Of a DNA stretch of 64,000 nt, positions 52,840-61,812 are shown piece by piece. Where the stretch lies: the NCBI RefSeq assembly GCF_022524345.1, contig NZ_JAKWJU010000002.1, forward strand, positions 4,750,501 to 4,814,500, written 5' to 3'. The notes beneath the pieces were generated by a model. It saw only the letters and a program-made list of their open reading frames with translations, did no database searches and was not told where the DNA came from. The stretch's first letter is position 1. Every line of letters starts with the position of its first letter. Both the position numbers and the translations under genes were made by a program. The DNA is from Streptomyces marispadix. GTDB lineage: Bacteria; Actinomycetota; Actinomycetes; Streptomycetales; Streptomycetaceae.

Positions 52840-53026
52840 CAGAAGCGAACTCCTCACGGTCCGAGAGGTCCTGGACGAGCTGGGTGGAGTGTCGCGGCGC
52901 ACCTTCTACCGCTGGCGCGAACTGCGTATCGCTCCGCGCTGCATACGGCTGCCCAACGGCGAACTTCGCGTACGACGCGATGCGCTGGACGACTGGCTCA
53001 AGGACAGGGCGGAGGGGGCCGTATGA
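52829..53026 (+). CDS. xis: Excisionase (Xis), MerR-like HTH
   Basis: A 65-residue DNA-binding protein with LLTVREVLDELGGVSRRTFY and RLPNGELRVRRDALDDWL, the winged-helix pattern of AICE excisionases. It works with the integrase to excise the element. It overlaps repSA upstream and int downstream (ATGA), so repSA-xis-int are translationally coupled. Confidence 0.85.
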   Translation: MARSRSELLTVREVLDELGGVSRRTFYRWRELRIAPRCIRLPNGELRVRRDALDDWLKDRAEGAV

Positions 53027-54396
53027 AGTCGTACAAGGTCTCCGTCTGGAAGCTCAGCGCGAACCGTTCCGCCAAGAAGCCCACGTACTTGGCTCGTTGG
53101 TCCGTGGACGGCCAGCCATTCCACGAGACGTACAAGACGAAGGCACTTGCGGATCGCTTTCGGGCCAAGCTCCTTCGAGCCGTCGACAAGGGCGAACCCT
53201 TTGACACGGTGACGGGCCTGCCCGATTCGCTGCGCAGCGGCAAGGCAGCGCTGAGCCTGCTGGAGCTTGCAGTGAAGTATGTGGATCACCGGTGGCCCAC
53301 CTCGTCAGCGAAGCAGCGCGACAGCATGACCGATGCCTTGGCTGTTGCGGTCCCGGCCCTGACCAGAGCAGTTCGGAGTCGACCTGAGCCGCCGGTGCTT
53401 CGCCGGGCAATTCGTTCCTACCTGCTGCCCACTCCGCGACGTACACGAGAGAGGCCGGAGGAGATCGAGGGAGCTGCCCAGTGGTTGGAGCGGGCATCCC
53501 TGCCTGTCGCTGAGCTGACTGACGTCGACCGTGTCCACACGCTCGTGGATGCCTTGGGTCGGAAGCTCGACGGGAAGCCGGCGGCCAATCAGACCTACCG
53601 GCGGCGTCGAGCCGTGACATACAACGCGCTCGAATATGCGGTGGAGCTAGACCTGTTGGCGGCCAACCCGCTCGACAAGGTTCGGCGGAAGCGCGGTCAA
53701 CGACCCGTGCAGGAAGTCGACAACCGCGTTGTGGTGAACCCCCGACAAGCGCGGGAACTGCTCACCGCGGTCACGTACGTCGGGGGCTGGGAGCGGGCTT
53801 CCGGCCGGCGGCTGAGGGCGTTCTTCGGGTGCCTGTACTACGCGGCAATGCGTCCCGGCGAAGCTCTTGGTCTCCGAGATGGTGACTGCGATCTGCCGGA
53901 AACGGGGTGGGGACGCCTCACAGTGGAGGAGACCCGGCCTTCCGTCGGAAAATCCTGGACTGATTCGGGTGAGGCGCACGACCGGCGCGGACTCAAGCAG
54001 CGCAGCCCGGGTGAGGTACGTATCGTGCCGATCCCTCCGCCACTGGTGCGCATGCTGCATGAGCACCTGGAGGAGTTCGGCACGGCCGACGACGGCCGGA
54101 TCTTCGCGAGTGAGCGCGGCAACGTCGTCGCGTCCTCGTCGTACTACCGCGTCTGGCGACAGACCCGAGAACTGGGGCTCCAGCCGGACCAAGTTGGCAC
54201 GGTGCTGGCGGCCAAGCCGTACGACCTGCGGCACGCCTGCGTCTCCCAGTGGCTCAACTCCGGTGTCCCTGCTCCCGAGGTTGCCCGACGAGCTTACCAC
54301 TCGGTGGAGGTTCTGCTCAAGATCTACGCCAAGTGCATCGACGGCCAAGAGGAGGAGATGAACGACCGGATCATGAGGGGACTGCAAGAGATCTGA
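53023..54396 (+). CDS. int: Tyrosine site-specific integrase
   Basis: A 457-residue recombinase. The N-terminal SAM-like and core-binding domains (residues 1-220) include PTYLARWSVDGQPFHETYKT. The catalytic domain has the first Arg in YYAAMRPGEALGL, RHAC in YDLRHACVSQWLNSGVP, and the nucleophile Tyr in LLKIYAKCIDGQ. The second His box reads RAYHSVEVL, where relatives and the fragment at 35.7 kb have AGHS. The Gly to Tyr change beside the catalytic His could affect activity. The enzyme joins the 49-bp att sites in tRNA-Arg. The gene points toward attR and is followed by a hairpin. Confidence 0.93.
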   Translation: MKSYKVSVWKLSANRSAKKPTYLARWSVDGQPFHETYKTKALADRFRAKLLRAVDKGEPFDTVTGLPDSLRSGKAALSLLELAVKYVDHRWPTSSAKQRDSMTDALAVAVPALTRAVRSRPEPPVLRRAIRSYLLPTPRRTRERPEEIEGAAQWLERASLPVAELTDVDRVHTLVDALGRKLDGKPAANQTYRRRRAVTYNALEYAVELDLLAANPLDKVRRKRGQRPVQEVDNRVVVNPRQARELLTAVTYVGGWERASGRRLRAFFGCLYYAAMRPGEALGLRDGDCDLPETGWGRLTVEETRPSVGKSWTDSGEAHDRRGLKQRSPGEVRIVPIPPPLVRMLHEHLEEFGTADDGRIFASERGNVVASSSYYRVWRQTRELGLQPDQVGTVLAAKPYDLRHACVSQWLNSGVPAPEVARRAYHSVEVLLKIYAKCIDGQEEEMNDRIMRGLQEI

Positions 54397-54415
54397 CTAC
54401 GCCGCCAACCAGTAT

Positions 54416-54445
54416 GGGGAGCTCTCGTGATCTTGAGAGCTCCCC
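54416..54445. terminator. Terminator after int
   Basis: GGGGAGCTCTC, eight-base loop, GAGAGCTCCCC, then CTCTCG. An 11-bp perfect stem starting 20 bases after the int stop. Confidence 0.85.
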
Positions 54446-54575
54446 TCTCGTCGTAAAACATGATGTGTCCTGTCAGTTACGCTTAGCATCGCTTAATGAC
54501 GTTGTGAGTTGAACGTTGACGGGCGTATCGCGCTGAGACGGCCAAGCAGCTAAGCCTGAAGGGACGGGCCTTGGG

Positions 54576-55553
54576 GTGACGACGAGGGTTGTGCACGACG
54601 ACTCTTACCACTGGACTCCTGAGCTGCTTGAACTACTCATCGAGACCATCCCGTTGCTGTGTAGGAGCAAGGTTTCGGTTCTGGACTTTTTGCGCAGCGC
54701 AGGTGTTGATGAGCAACTTCTGGCTGGACTTCGCCGCCGGGTGCGCCAGGACCGTGACTCCATCAGCAAGTATGCGATCGCTCGAGATGTTCTGCGTCAG
54801 CTGAATGAGCGGGGAGACCGGGGCTTGGGAGTGCGCCGTGAGGTGCTCCGCCGTGTCACCGAGTTCGAAGACTTCGCCACCTGTTGGCCGGATGACCAGT
54901 TGAAGGCGGAGGGACTGGTCGCCAAGATCCGCAAAGTTGTCGACGTCAAGGACTCGTTCACCCGCATGCGGTTGCAGCAAGAGGAGGAGCGGAAACGAGG
55001 TCAGTCTGAGCGCCAGGCACGTCAGCAGCAAGCGGCTCAGCGGCGTCAGCGATACGCAACCCTGCGTGCAGAGCTGTCGGCCTTGTTCAGCATGCCAGAT
55101 CCCCACGAACGCGGCGTGGCTCTCGAGGCCCTGCTCAACAAGATCTTCGCTGTGGATGGCCTGTTGATACGTGAAGCCTTTGTTCTCCGCACGGAGGATG
55201 GCCAAGCGGCTGAGCAGATCGACGGTGCTATTGAGCTCGACGGTTCGCAGTACCTCGTAGAGGTCAAGTGGTGGGGTGCGCCGCTAGGGAAGGGGCCTGT
55301 TGCGGAGCACTTGGTCCGGGTCTATGGCCGGGCTGAGGTGCGTGGCCTCATGATCTCAGCCTCCGGTTTCACTGGCCCGGCTGTTGAAGAATGTACTCGT
55401 GTGTTGGCGCAGCGAGTGATGGTCCTGGGGGAACTGCGGGAGCTCGTGCTCCTGCTTGAGCAGGAACGTGACCTCGTGGAGTGGCTGCGCGAGAAGGTTC
55501 GCCGCGCGGTGATCGACCGCGAGCCCCTTCGGCTCCTCGGTGTCGACTTCTAA
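54576..55553 (+). CDS. Mrr-type restriction endonuclease, AICE cargo between int and attR
   Basis: A 325-residue protein. Residues 1-130 are helical (ELLELLIETIPLLCRSKVSV, then FATCWPDDQ). A coiled, Gln/Arg-rich linker follows (EEERKRGQSERQARQQQAAQ). The C-terminal domain is PD-(D/E)xK/Mrr-like, with ALEALLNKIFAVDGLL, AEQIDGAIELDG (Asp) and YLVEVKWW (ExK), then a recognition half ending GLMISASGFTGPAV. It likely cuts foreign DNA. It has its own start (GTG 54576) after the int terminator, and its position next to att is typical of late-acquired cargo. Confidence 0.75.
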   Translation: MTTRVVHDDSYHWTPELLELLIETIPLLCRSKVSVLDFLRSAGVDEQLLAGLRRRVRQDRDSISKYAIARDVLRQLNERGDRGLGVRREVLRRVTEFEDFATCWPDDQLKAEGLVAKIRKVVDVKDSFTRMRLQQEEERKRGQSERQARQQQAAQRRQRYATLRAELSALFSMPDPHERGVALEALLNKIFAVDGLLIREAFVLRTEDGQAAEQIDGAIELDGSQYLVEVKWWGAPLGKGPVAEHLVRVYGRAEVRGLMISASGFTGPAVEECTRVLAQRVMVLGELRELVLLLEQERDLVEWLREKVRRAVIDREPLRLLGVDF

Positions 55554-55577
55554 CCGGTTGACCTGGAACTACGCCAA

Positions 55578-55590
55578 CAAGATCATTACG
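55578..55590 (+). repeat. Arm-type repeat near attR
   Basis: CAAGATCATTACG, identical to 37552-37564 and one base different from 37312-37324. Candidate integrase/Xis arm site. Confidence 0.45.
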
Positions 55591-55705
55591 TCGTCATTAC
55601 GTGATCACTGTCATGAGGCTGCTCCGAGCCGCATCCGCCTGCACACGCAACAACGCCCCGCAACCAATATCAGCACTGGTCACAGGGCGTTTCGGCACTT
55701 GATGA

Positions 55706-55754
55706 GAAGTACCCCCGGCAGGATTCGAACCTGCGCACACGGCTCCGGAGGCCG
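55706..55754. repeat. attR: 49-bp direct repeat within tRNA-Arg
   Basis: Identical to 37440-37488. Here it is continuous with the 5' half of the tRNA, so the functional gene is rebuilt at this end. Confidence 0.9.
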
Positions 55755-55781
55755 TTGCTCTATCCCCTGAGCTACGGGGGC
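55710..55781 (-). tRNA. tRNA-Arg (anticodon CCG)
   Basis: The leftward strand folds as a cloverleaf. The acceptor is GCCCCCG with CGGGGGT (one G-U pair), the D arm GCTC/GAGC, the anticodon stem ACGGC/GCCGT with loop CTCCGGA (anticodon CCG), and the T arm GCAGG-TTCGAAT-CCTGC. CCA is not encoded. It reads CGG codons. It is the integration site of the AICE, whose end supplies the 3' half. Confidence 0.95.
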
Positions 55782-55975
55782 TCGTCGCGCTGTCAGCGGC
55801 GACAGGAAGAACAGTACCAGCTTGGCGGTGGTGCACCGGAACCGGGTTTTAGGGGTGCGAGGCCGGGCGACGGGGGTGGTGGGAGGGTCGCACGAAGGGG
55901 TGGAGGGTACGGCCCGCAGGGGTGGAAAAGGGCAAAAGCCGGACGCCGGGGGAGGGGTGTGCCTAGGCTCGGTGT

Positions 55976-56482
55976 GTGCCAGGTACCTCTGGCCGGGTCC
56001 TCGTCGTGGACGACGACAAGGTCATCCGGCAGCTCATCAAGGTCAATCTCGAGCTGGAAGGCTTCGAGGTGGTGACCGCTGCCGACGGTGTCGAGTGTCT
56101 GGACGTGGTGCACGGAGTACGGCCGGATCTCGTCACCCTCGATGTGGCGATGCCCCGGCTCAACGGGCTGCGTACCGCAGAGCGGCTGCGTTCCGATCCG
56201 CGCACCCGGCACATCCCGGTCGCGATCGTCAGCGGACGTTCGCAGCTCGACGGAGAGGACGGCAAGGAGCCGCAGGTCGACGCGTTGCTGGCGAAGCCTT
56301 TCGAGCCGTCCGAACTCGTGCGCATGGTACGGCAGTTGACGGGGCGTACCGGCGGTGGCGAGGACCGCAGGGGGGACGCGGGCGAACAGGAGAGCCGGTT
56401 GGTTGGCCGGCTCACCACTGAGCCCTCTGAGTCCTCCTTGCCGAGGCTTCCGTCGAGCCTTCCGCTCCGAGCGTCTTCGTGA
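55976..56482 (+). CDS. Receiver-only response regulator
   Basis: A 168-residue protein. Residues 5-122 are a CheY-like receiver with acidic pair VVDDDK, phospho-acceptor Asp in LVTLDVAMP, Ser in AIVSGRS and Lys in LLAKPFEP. The rest is a short Ser/Pro/Arg tail with no output domain. No histidine kinase gene is adjacent. The GTG start lacks a clear Shine-Dalgarno. Confidence 0.85.
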   Translation: MPGTSGRVLVVDDDKVIRQLIKVNLELEGFEVVTAADGVECLDVVHGVRPDLVTLDVAMPRLNGLRTAERLRSDPRTRHIPVAIVSGRSQLDGEDGKEPQVDALLAKPFEPSELVRMVRQLTGRTGGGEDRRGDAGEQESRLVGRLTTEPSESSLPRLPSSLPLRASS

Positions 56483-56626
56483 GTCTTCGAGCGCTGCGCC
56501 TGGGGTGCCCCATCGCCCCGCGTCGACGCGTCGCCGTGGCCGTCGCCGCGCCACCGTCTCACCGTCGACGCCCGCCAGCTGAATCCCGTTCGCGCCGACC
56601 CACCCCCTCTCCCATACGCTTGCTCT

Positions 56627-57604
56627 GTGACACCCGCCCAGCTCTCCCGCACCGTGCTGCACGCCGTACGTCGTGCCGCCGAGGACGGCGAACTCGGGGC
56701 GGTACGCACGAGCACCGGGCTGCCACAGCGGGTGACCGTCGAGTCGTCGCCGCGGCGCGGGCCGGGGGACTACGCGGTGAGCGTGGCCTTCCGGCTGGCG
56801 GGTCCTTCGGGGATGACGCCGTACGACGTGGCCTGCGTGCTGCGGGCCAGGCTCTTGCGGGAGGACGGAGTCCGTGCTGTGGAGATCGCCGGGGGCGGGT
56901 TCCTCAACGTCACCCTCGACGGCCGTGCGCGGGCGGACCTCGTAGCGGAGTTGGCACGGCCGTCCCACCGGCGGTCACACCAGCCGTCCCACCGGCGGTC
57001 ACACCGGCCGCTCCACCGCGAACCCGAGACGCACCTCGCGCCCGACCCCGAGACCGACCCTGAACCCGATCCCGGACCCGGGACCGAGGTCACCGACACC
57101 CCCGCCGTCGACATCGCGCGCTGGAGTGCCGTCACCGGTGAGGCTCCGGCGGCGCTGACCGTACGTACGGCGGAGGCGAGCACTCTCTTCCGCGTGCAGT
57201 ACGCGCACGCGCGGGCGTGCGCGCTCGTACGCAACGCCCATGACCTGGGATTCGGCAGCGAACCGCACGCGGCACACGAGGCGCACGAACCGCACGAGGC
57301 GCACGAACCGCACGAGGTGCACGCCGCACACGAGGCGCACGCGACGGACGGCGGCGCGCTGCTCTCGTTGCTCGCCGACCATCGGCGCGTCAGCGAGGAG
57401 TCGGCACCCGCGCAGCATGCGCGCCATCTGGTCGCCGTGGGCGACGCCTTCTTCGACTTCCACGACCAGTGCCCGCCGCTGCCCAGCGGTGACGAGAAAC
57501 CCGGGGCCGCCCACCGTGCCCGGCTGGCCCTCGTCGAAGCCACCGGGACTGTGCTGGCAGGCGGCCTGAACCAGCTCGGCGTGAGCGCACCCGCGCATCT
57601 CTGA
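56627..57604 (+). CDS. nrtL: ArgS-related anticodon-binding protein NrtL
   Basis: A 325-residue protein related to arginyl-tRNA synthetase but without the catalytic HIGH/KMSKS core. The N-terminal ArgS-N-like domain (DYAVSVAFRLA, RLLREDGVRAVEIAGGGFLN) is joined to a C-terminal DALR anticodon-binding domain (FRVQYAHARACALVRNAHD, then HLVAVGDAFFDFHDQCPPL). It sits immediately before lysA, its usual place in Streptomyces. Two low-complexity inserts stand out: SHRRSHQPSHRRSH near residue 115 and a His/Glu run HEAHEPHEAHEPHEVHAAHE near 225. GTG start. Confidence 0.85.
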   Translation: MTPAQLSRTVLHAVRRAAEDGELGAVRTSTGLPQRVTVESSPRRGPGDYAVSVAFRLAGPSGMTPYDVACVLRARLLREDGVRAVEIAGGGFLNVTLDGRARADLVAELARPSHRRSHQPSHRRSHRPLHREPETHLAPDPETDPEPDPGPGTEVTDTPAVDIARWSAVTGEAPAALTVRTAEASTLFRVQYAHARACALVRNAHDLGFGSEPHAAHEAHEPHEAHEPHEVHAAHEAHATDGGALLSLLADHRRVSEESAPAQHARHLVAVGDAFFDFHDQCPPLPSGDEKPGAAHRARLALVEATGTVLAGGLNQLGVSAPAHL

Positions 57605-57824
57605 ACACCCGGGACCGCAGAACCACGAGACCTGAGAGCCGGAGGAACAGGGGCCGGGTGAGCCCGCCGTCTACGGCGAGCGCCCGAGTCATCCGAGAGC
57701 CCCCGACCCCCCCCCAGACCCCCAAGTCCTAGGCCCATCTCCGGGCCATCCCCGGGACCATCCCCAGAGCCAGTCCCGACACCAGCCCCCAAGACTTCGT
57801 ACGACATCGCAAAGGACCCACCGC

Positions 57825-59240
57825 ATGAGCCGCTCCGCGCACCCCGCAGGGCCCCGCTACGCCGACGTGCTTCCCGAGGGCCACTACACCGCACCCCCGG
57901 CCGACCTCAACGAGCTGGACGCCCGCGTCTGGTCGAAGACCGCTGTGCGTACTCCCGCCGGTTCGCTGTCCGTCGGCGGGATCGATGTGAAGGATCTGGC
58001 CGAGGAGTTCGGCACCCCTCTCTTCGTGCTCGACGAGGCCGACTTCCGCTCCCGCTGCCGTGCTTGGCGTGACGCCTTCGGCGACGACGCCGACGTCTTC
58101 TACGCGGGCAAGGCCTTCCTCTCCCGTGCCGTGGTGCGCTGGCTGACGGAAGAAGGGCTGAATCTCGACGTCTGCTCCGGCGGCGAGCTGGCCGTCGCCC
58201 TCGCCGGCGGCATGCCACCGGAGCGGATCGCGCTGCACGGCAACAACAAGTCGTACGCGGAGATCGAGCAGGCGATCGAGGCGGGAGTCGGCCGGATCGT
58301 GCTGGACTCCTTCCAGGAGATCGTCCGGGTCGCCCATATCGCGGACCGGCTCGGGCGGCGTCAGCCCGTACAGATCCGGGTGACGGTCGGAGTCGAGGCG
58401 CACACGCACGAGTTCATCGCCACGGCGCACGAGGACCAGAAGTTCGGGCTGGCGCTGGGCGGCGGCTCCCATCCGGACGCCGGGGGCGGGCAGGCGGCCG
58501 AGGCCGTACGGCGTGTGCTGAAGCTGGACAGTCTCGAACTGGTCGGCATCCACTCGCACATCGGCTCGCAGATCTTCGACACCTCGGGTTTCGAGGTGGC
58601 GGCGCACCGCGTCGTCGGGCTGCTCGCCGACATCCGGGACGAGCACGGCCTGGAGCTGCCCGAGATCGACCTGGGCGGCGGTCTCGGCATCGCCTACACG
58701 CCGGAGGACGACCCGAGCGAGCCCCACGACATCGCGGCCTCGCTCCGCGAGATCGTCCGCCGGGAGTGCCGCGGGGCCGGGCTCGCCGTGCCGCGGCTGT
58801 CCGTCGAGCCGGGGCGTGCGGTCGTAGGCCCGTCGGCGTGCACGGTCTACGAGACGGGCACCGTCAAGGAGCTTCAGGGGCTGCGTACGTATGTGAGCGT
58901 GGACGGCGGAATGTCCGACAACGTCCGTACGGCGCTCTACGACGCCGAGTACAGCGTCTCGCTCGTCTCGCGGGCCTCGACCGCGGGGCCGATGCTCTCC
59001 AGGGTCGTCGGCAAGCACTGCGAGAGCGGCGACATCGTGGTGCGTGACGCGTTCCTGCCCTCCGATGTGGCGCCGGGCGACCTGCTCGCCGTACCGGCGA
59101 CGGGGGCGTACTGCCGGTCGATGGCCAACAACTACAACCACGCGCTGCGTCCGCCGGTCGTCGCCGTGCGGGACGGTGGGGCGCGGGTGATCGTGCGGCG
59201 GGAGACGGAGGAGGATCTGCTGCGGCTGGATGTCGGTTAG
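57825..59240 (+). CDS. lysA: Diaminopimelate decarboxylase
   Basis: A 471-residue PLP enzyme (fold type III) that makes L-lysine from meso-diaminopimelate. The PLP Lys is in VFYAGKAFLSRAV. HSHIGSQIFDTSGF, the Gly-rich phosphate loop LGGGLGIAYTPEDDP, SVEPGRAVVG and the C-terminal GAYCRSMANNYNHALRP complete the active site. Length is as expected. It is the first gene of the lysA-hom-thrC-thrB group and lies 93 bases before hom. Confidence 0.96.
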   Translation: MSRSAHPAGPRYADVLPEGHYTAPPADLNELDARVWSKTAVRTPAGSLSVGGIDVKDLAEEFGTPLFVLDEADFRSRCRAWRDAFGDDADVFYAGKAFLSRAVVRWLTEEGLNLDVCSGGELAVALAGGMPPERIALHGNNKSYAEIEQAIEAGVGRIVLDSFQEIVRVAHIADRLGRRQPVQIRVTVGVEAHTHEFIATAHEDQKFGLALGGGSHPDAGGGQAAEAVRRVLKLDSLELVGIHSHIGSQIFDTSGFEVAAHRVVGLLADIRDEHGLELPEIDLGGGLGIAYTPEDDPSEPHDIAASLREIVRRECRGAGLAVPRLSVEPGRAVVGPSACTVYETGTVKELQGLRTYVSVDGGMSDNVRTALYDAEYSVSLVSRASTAGPMLSRVVGKHCESGDIVVRDAFLPSDVAPGDLLAVPATGAYCRSMANNYNHALRPPVVAVRDGGARVIVRRETEEDLLRLDVG

Positions 59241-59333
59241 CGAGACATTCGTCCCACATCCTGGAACGAGCGTGGAATCTCCGTACCCGTACGTGAGACT
59301 GACAGCACAGGAAATGACGAAAGGCGAGGTCGG

Positions 59334-60626
59334 ATGATGCGTACGCGTCCGCTGAAGGTGGCGCTGCTGGGCTGTGGGGTCGTCGGCTCAGAGGTGGCAC
59401 GCATCATGACGACGCACGCGGACGACCTCGCCGCCCGGATCGGCGCCCCCGTAGAGCTGGCCGGCGTCGCGGTACGGCGCCCCGACCGGGTGCGCGAGGG
59501 AGTGGACCCGGCGCTGGTGACGACGGACGCCGCCGCGCTCGCCCGGCGCGAGGACGTCGACGTCGTCGTCGAGGTGATCGGCGGCCTCGAACCGGCACGC
59601 AGGCTCATCACCTCCGCCTTCGAGCACGGCGCGAGCGTCGTCACGGCCAACAAGGCGCTGCTCGCCGAGGACGGCTCGACCCTCCACGAGGCGGCCGAGA
59701 AGCACGGCGGCGACCTCTACTACGAGGCGGCCGTGGCGGCGGCGATTCCGCTGGTCAGGCCGCTGCGCGAGTCGTTGGCGGGCGACAAGGTCAACCGTGT
59801 GCTCGGCATCGTCAACGGCACCACCAACTTCATCCTCGACCGCATGGACTCCACCGGCGCCGGCTACGGCGAGGCGCTGGACGAGGCCACCGCGCTCGGT
59901 TACGCCGAGGCCGATCCGACGGCCGACGTCGAGGGCTTCGACGCCGCGGCCAAGGCGGCCATCCTCGCGGGCATCGCCTTCCACACCCGCGTACGCCTGG
60001 ACGACGTCTACCGCGAGGGCCTCACCGACGTCAGCGCCGCCGACATCGCCTCCGCGAAACGCATGGGCTGCACGGTCAAACTGCTCGCCATCTGCGAACG
60101 GGCCGCCGACGGCCGCTCCGTGACCGCCCGCGTGCATCCGGCGATGATCCCGCTCGGCCATCCCCTCGCGGGCGTACGAGAGGCGTACAACGCGGTCTTC
60201 GTCGAATCCGACGCGGCGGGCCAGTTGATGTTCTACGGGCCGGGCGCGGGCGGCGCCCCCACGGCCTCCGCGGTGCTGGGCGACCTGGTGGCCGCCTGCC
60301 GCAACAAGCTCAACGGGGCCCGGGGGCCCGGCGAATCGGCGTACGCGCAGCTTCCGGTCTCACCGATGGGCGAGGTCGTCACGCGCTACCACATCAGCCT
60401 CGACGTGGCCGACAAGCCCGGCGTCCTCGCCCAGGTCGCCACCACTTTCGCGGAGCACGGCGTCTCCATCGACACCGTGCGCCAGCAGGGCAAGGACGGC
60501 GACGCATGGCTCGTCGTCGTCACCCACAGCGCGCCCGACGCGGCGCTGAGCGCGACCGTCGAGGCGCTGCGCGACCTCGAGACCGTGCGTGGCGTGGCCA
60601 GCATCATGCGGGTCGAGGGCGAGTGA
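59334..60626 (+). CDS. hom: Homoserine dehydrogenase
   Basis: A 430-residue enzyme reducing aspartate semialdehyde to homoserine. The NAD(P) site is VALLGCGVVGSEVARI. The catalytic region has AAVAAAIPLVRPLRESLAGD, GIVNGTTNFIL and ATALGYAEADPTADVEG (with the catalytic Lys further on in AAKAAILAG). The C-terminal ACT domain (HISLDVADKPGVLAQVATTF) gives threonine feedback control. ATG 59334 or 59337. It shares the transcript direction of thrC and thrB. Confidence 0.96.
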   Translation: MMRTRPLKVALLGCGVVGSEVARIMTTHADDLAARIGAPVELAGVAVRRPDRVREGVDPALVTTDAAALARREDVDVVVEVIGGLEPARRLITSAFEHGASVVTANKALLAEDGSTLHEAAEKHGGDLYYEAAVAAAIPLVRPLRESLAGDKVNRVLGIVNGTTNFILDRMDSTGAGYGEALDEATALGYAEADPTADVEGFDAAAKAAILAGIAFHTRVRLDDVYREGLTDVSAADIASAKRMGCTVKLLAICERAADGRSVTARVHPAMIPLGHPLAGVREAYNAVFVESDAAGQLMFYGPGAGGAPTASAVLGDLVAACRNKLNGARGPGESAYAQLPVSPMGEVVTRYHISLDVADKPGVLAQVATTFAEHGVSIDTVRQQGKDGDAWLVVVTHSAPDAALSATVEALRDLETVRGVASIMRVEGE

Positions 60627-60723
60627 GCCTCATGGGCGTTACGGGCTCCACGACGCGGACGAGGCGTGAGAGGCGTAGATGCGGGGACCCGAACGGGCCC
60701 CGGGCACAGGGGAATCGAGGACA

Positions 60724-61812
60724 GTGACCACCATGGAATCCGCACCACCCGCCACCTCCCGCCAGTGGCGAGGCGTCATCGAGGAGTACCGCGACCGGCT
60801 TCCCGTCCGCCCGGGGACCGCTCCCGTCACCCTGCGCGAGGGCGGCACACCGCTCGTGCCCGCGCAGCTCCTCTCCGAACTGACCGGCTGCGACGTCCAC
60901 TTGAAGGTCGAGGGCGCCAACCCCACCGGCTCGTTCAAGGACCGCGGCATGACGATGGCGATCACACGCGCCAAGGAGGAGGGCGCGCAGGCGGTCATCT
61001 GCGCCTCCACGGGCAATACTTCGGCGTCCGCGGCCGCCTATGCCGTACGTGCCGGGATGGTGTGCGCCGTGCTGGTCCCGCAGGGCAAGATCGCGCTGGG
61101 CAAGATGGGCCAGGCGCTGGTGCACGGCGCCAAGATCCTTCAGGTGGACGGCAATTTCGACGACTGCCTCACGCTGGCCCGGGGCCTGTCGGAGAAGTAC
61201 CCGGTGGCGCTTGTCAATTCGGTCAACCCCGACCGCATCGAGGGCCAGAAGACAGCGGCGTTCGAGATCGTCGACATGCTCGGGGACGCACCGGACGTAC
61301 ATGTCCTTCCCGTAGGCAACGCGGGCAACATCACGGCGTACTGGCGTGGTTACGGCGAATACCTCGCCGACGGCCCCGCGACCCGCACCCCGCGCATGTG
61401 GGGCTTCCAGGCGTCCGGTTCCGCGCCGATCGTGCGCGGGGAGCCGGTGAAGGACCCGAGCACGATCGCCACCGCCATCCGGATCGGCAACCCGGCGTCA
61501 TGGGAGTCGGCGGAGCGCGCGAGGGACGAGTCGGGCGGCTTCATCGACTCCGTGACGGACCGTCAAATCCTGCGTGCGTACAAGCTGTTGTCGTCCCGCG
61601 AGGGCGTCTTCGTCGAACCGGCGTCCTCCGCCTCCGTCGCGGGACTGCTCCAGGCCGCCGAGCAGGGCCGGCTGGAGCCGGGCCAGCGCGTGGTGTGCAC
61701 GGTCACGGGCAACGGCCTGAAGGACCCCGACTGGGCGGTGGCGGGGGCCCCGCAGCCCGTCACGGTGCCGATCGACGCGGACGCGGCAGCCGAACGCCTC
61801 GGCCTGGCCTGA
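60724..61812 (+). CDS. thrC: Threonine synthase
   Basis: A 362-residue PLP enzyme converting O-phosphohomoserine to threonine. The PLP Lys is in [48 protein letters not shown] and [18 protein letters not shown] follow as in actinobacterial ThrC. The start is GTG 60724 or ATG 60733; the open frame goes back to 60679 without family similarity. It is 97 bases after hom. Confidence 0.95.
   Translation: MTTMESAPPATSRQWRGVIEEYRDRLPVRPGTAPVTLREGGTPLVPAQLLSELTGCDVHLKVEGANPTGSFKDRGMTMAITRAKEEGAQAVICASTGNTSASAAAYAVRAGMVCAVLVPQGKIALGKMGQALVHGAKILQVDGNFDDCLTLARGLSEKYPVALVNSVNPDRIEGQKTAAFEIVDMLGDAPDVHVLPVGNAGNITAYWRGYGEYLADGPATRTPRMWGFQASGSAPIVRGEPVKDPSTIATAIRIGNPASWESAERARDESGGFIDSVTDRQILRAYKLLSSREGVFVEPASSASVAGLLQAAEQGRLEPGQRVVCTVTGNGLKDPDWAVAGAPQPVTVPIDADAAAERLGLA

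Larger units (their letters stand above)
37440..55754. mobile_element. Actinomycete integrative and conjugative element (AICE) in tRNA-Arg(CCG)
   Basis: About 18.3 kb bounded by identical 49-bp direct repeats that match the 3' part of tRNA-Arg(CCG). The backbone is the pSAM2 type: GntR regulator, SCO3933-type regulator, FtsK-like TraSA translocase, small membrane protein, RepSA replication initiator, excisionase and tyrosine integrase, all rightward toward attR. The left part holds a kinase-like gene, an XRE regulator and a PrimPol-like gene. The centre holds a lower-GC cargo block (reverse transcriptase, NUDIX-like protein, ATPase-HEPN), and an Mrr nuclease gene lies between int and attR. 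The regulatory, replication and integration genes read intact, so the element may still excise. Confidence 0.88.
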
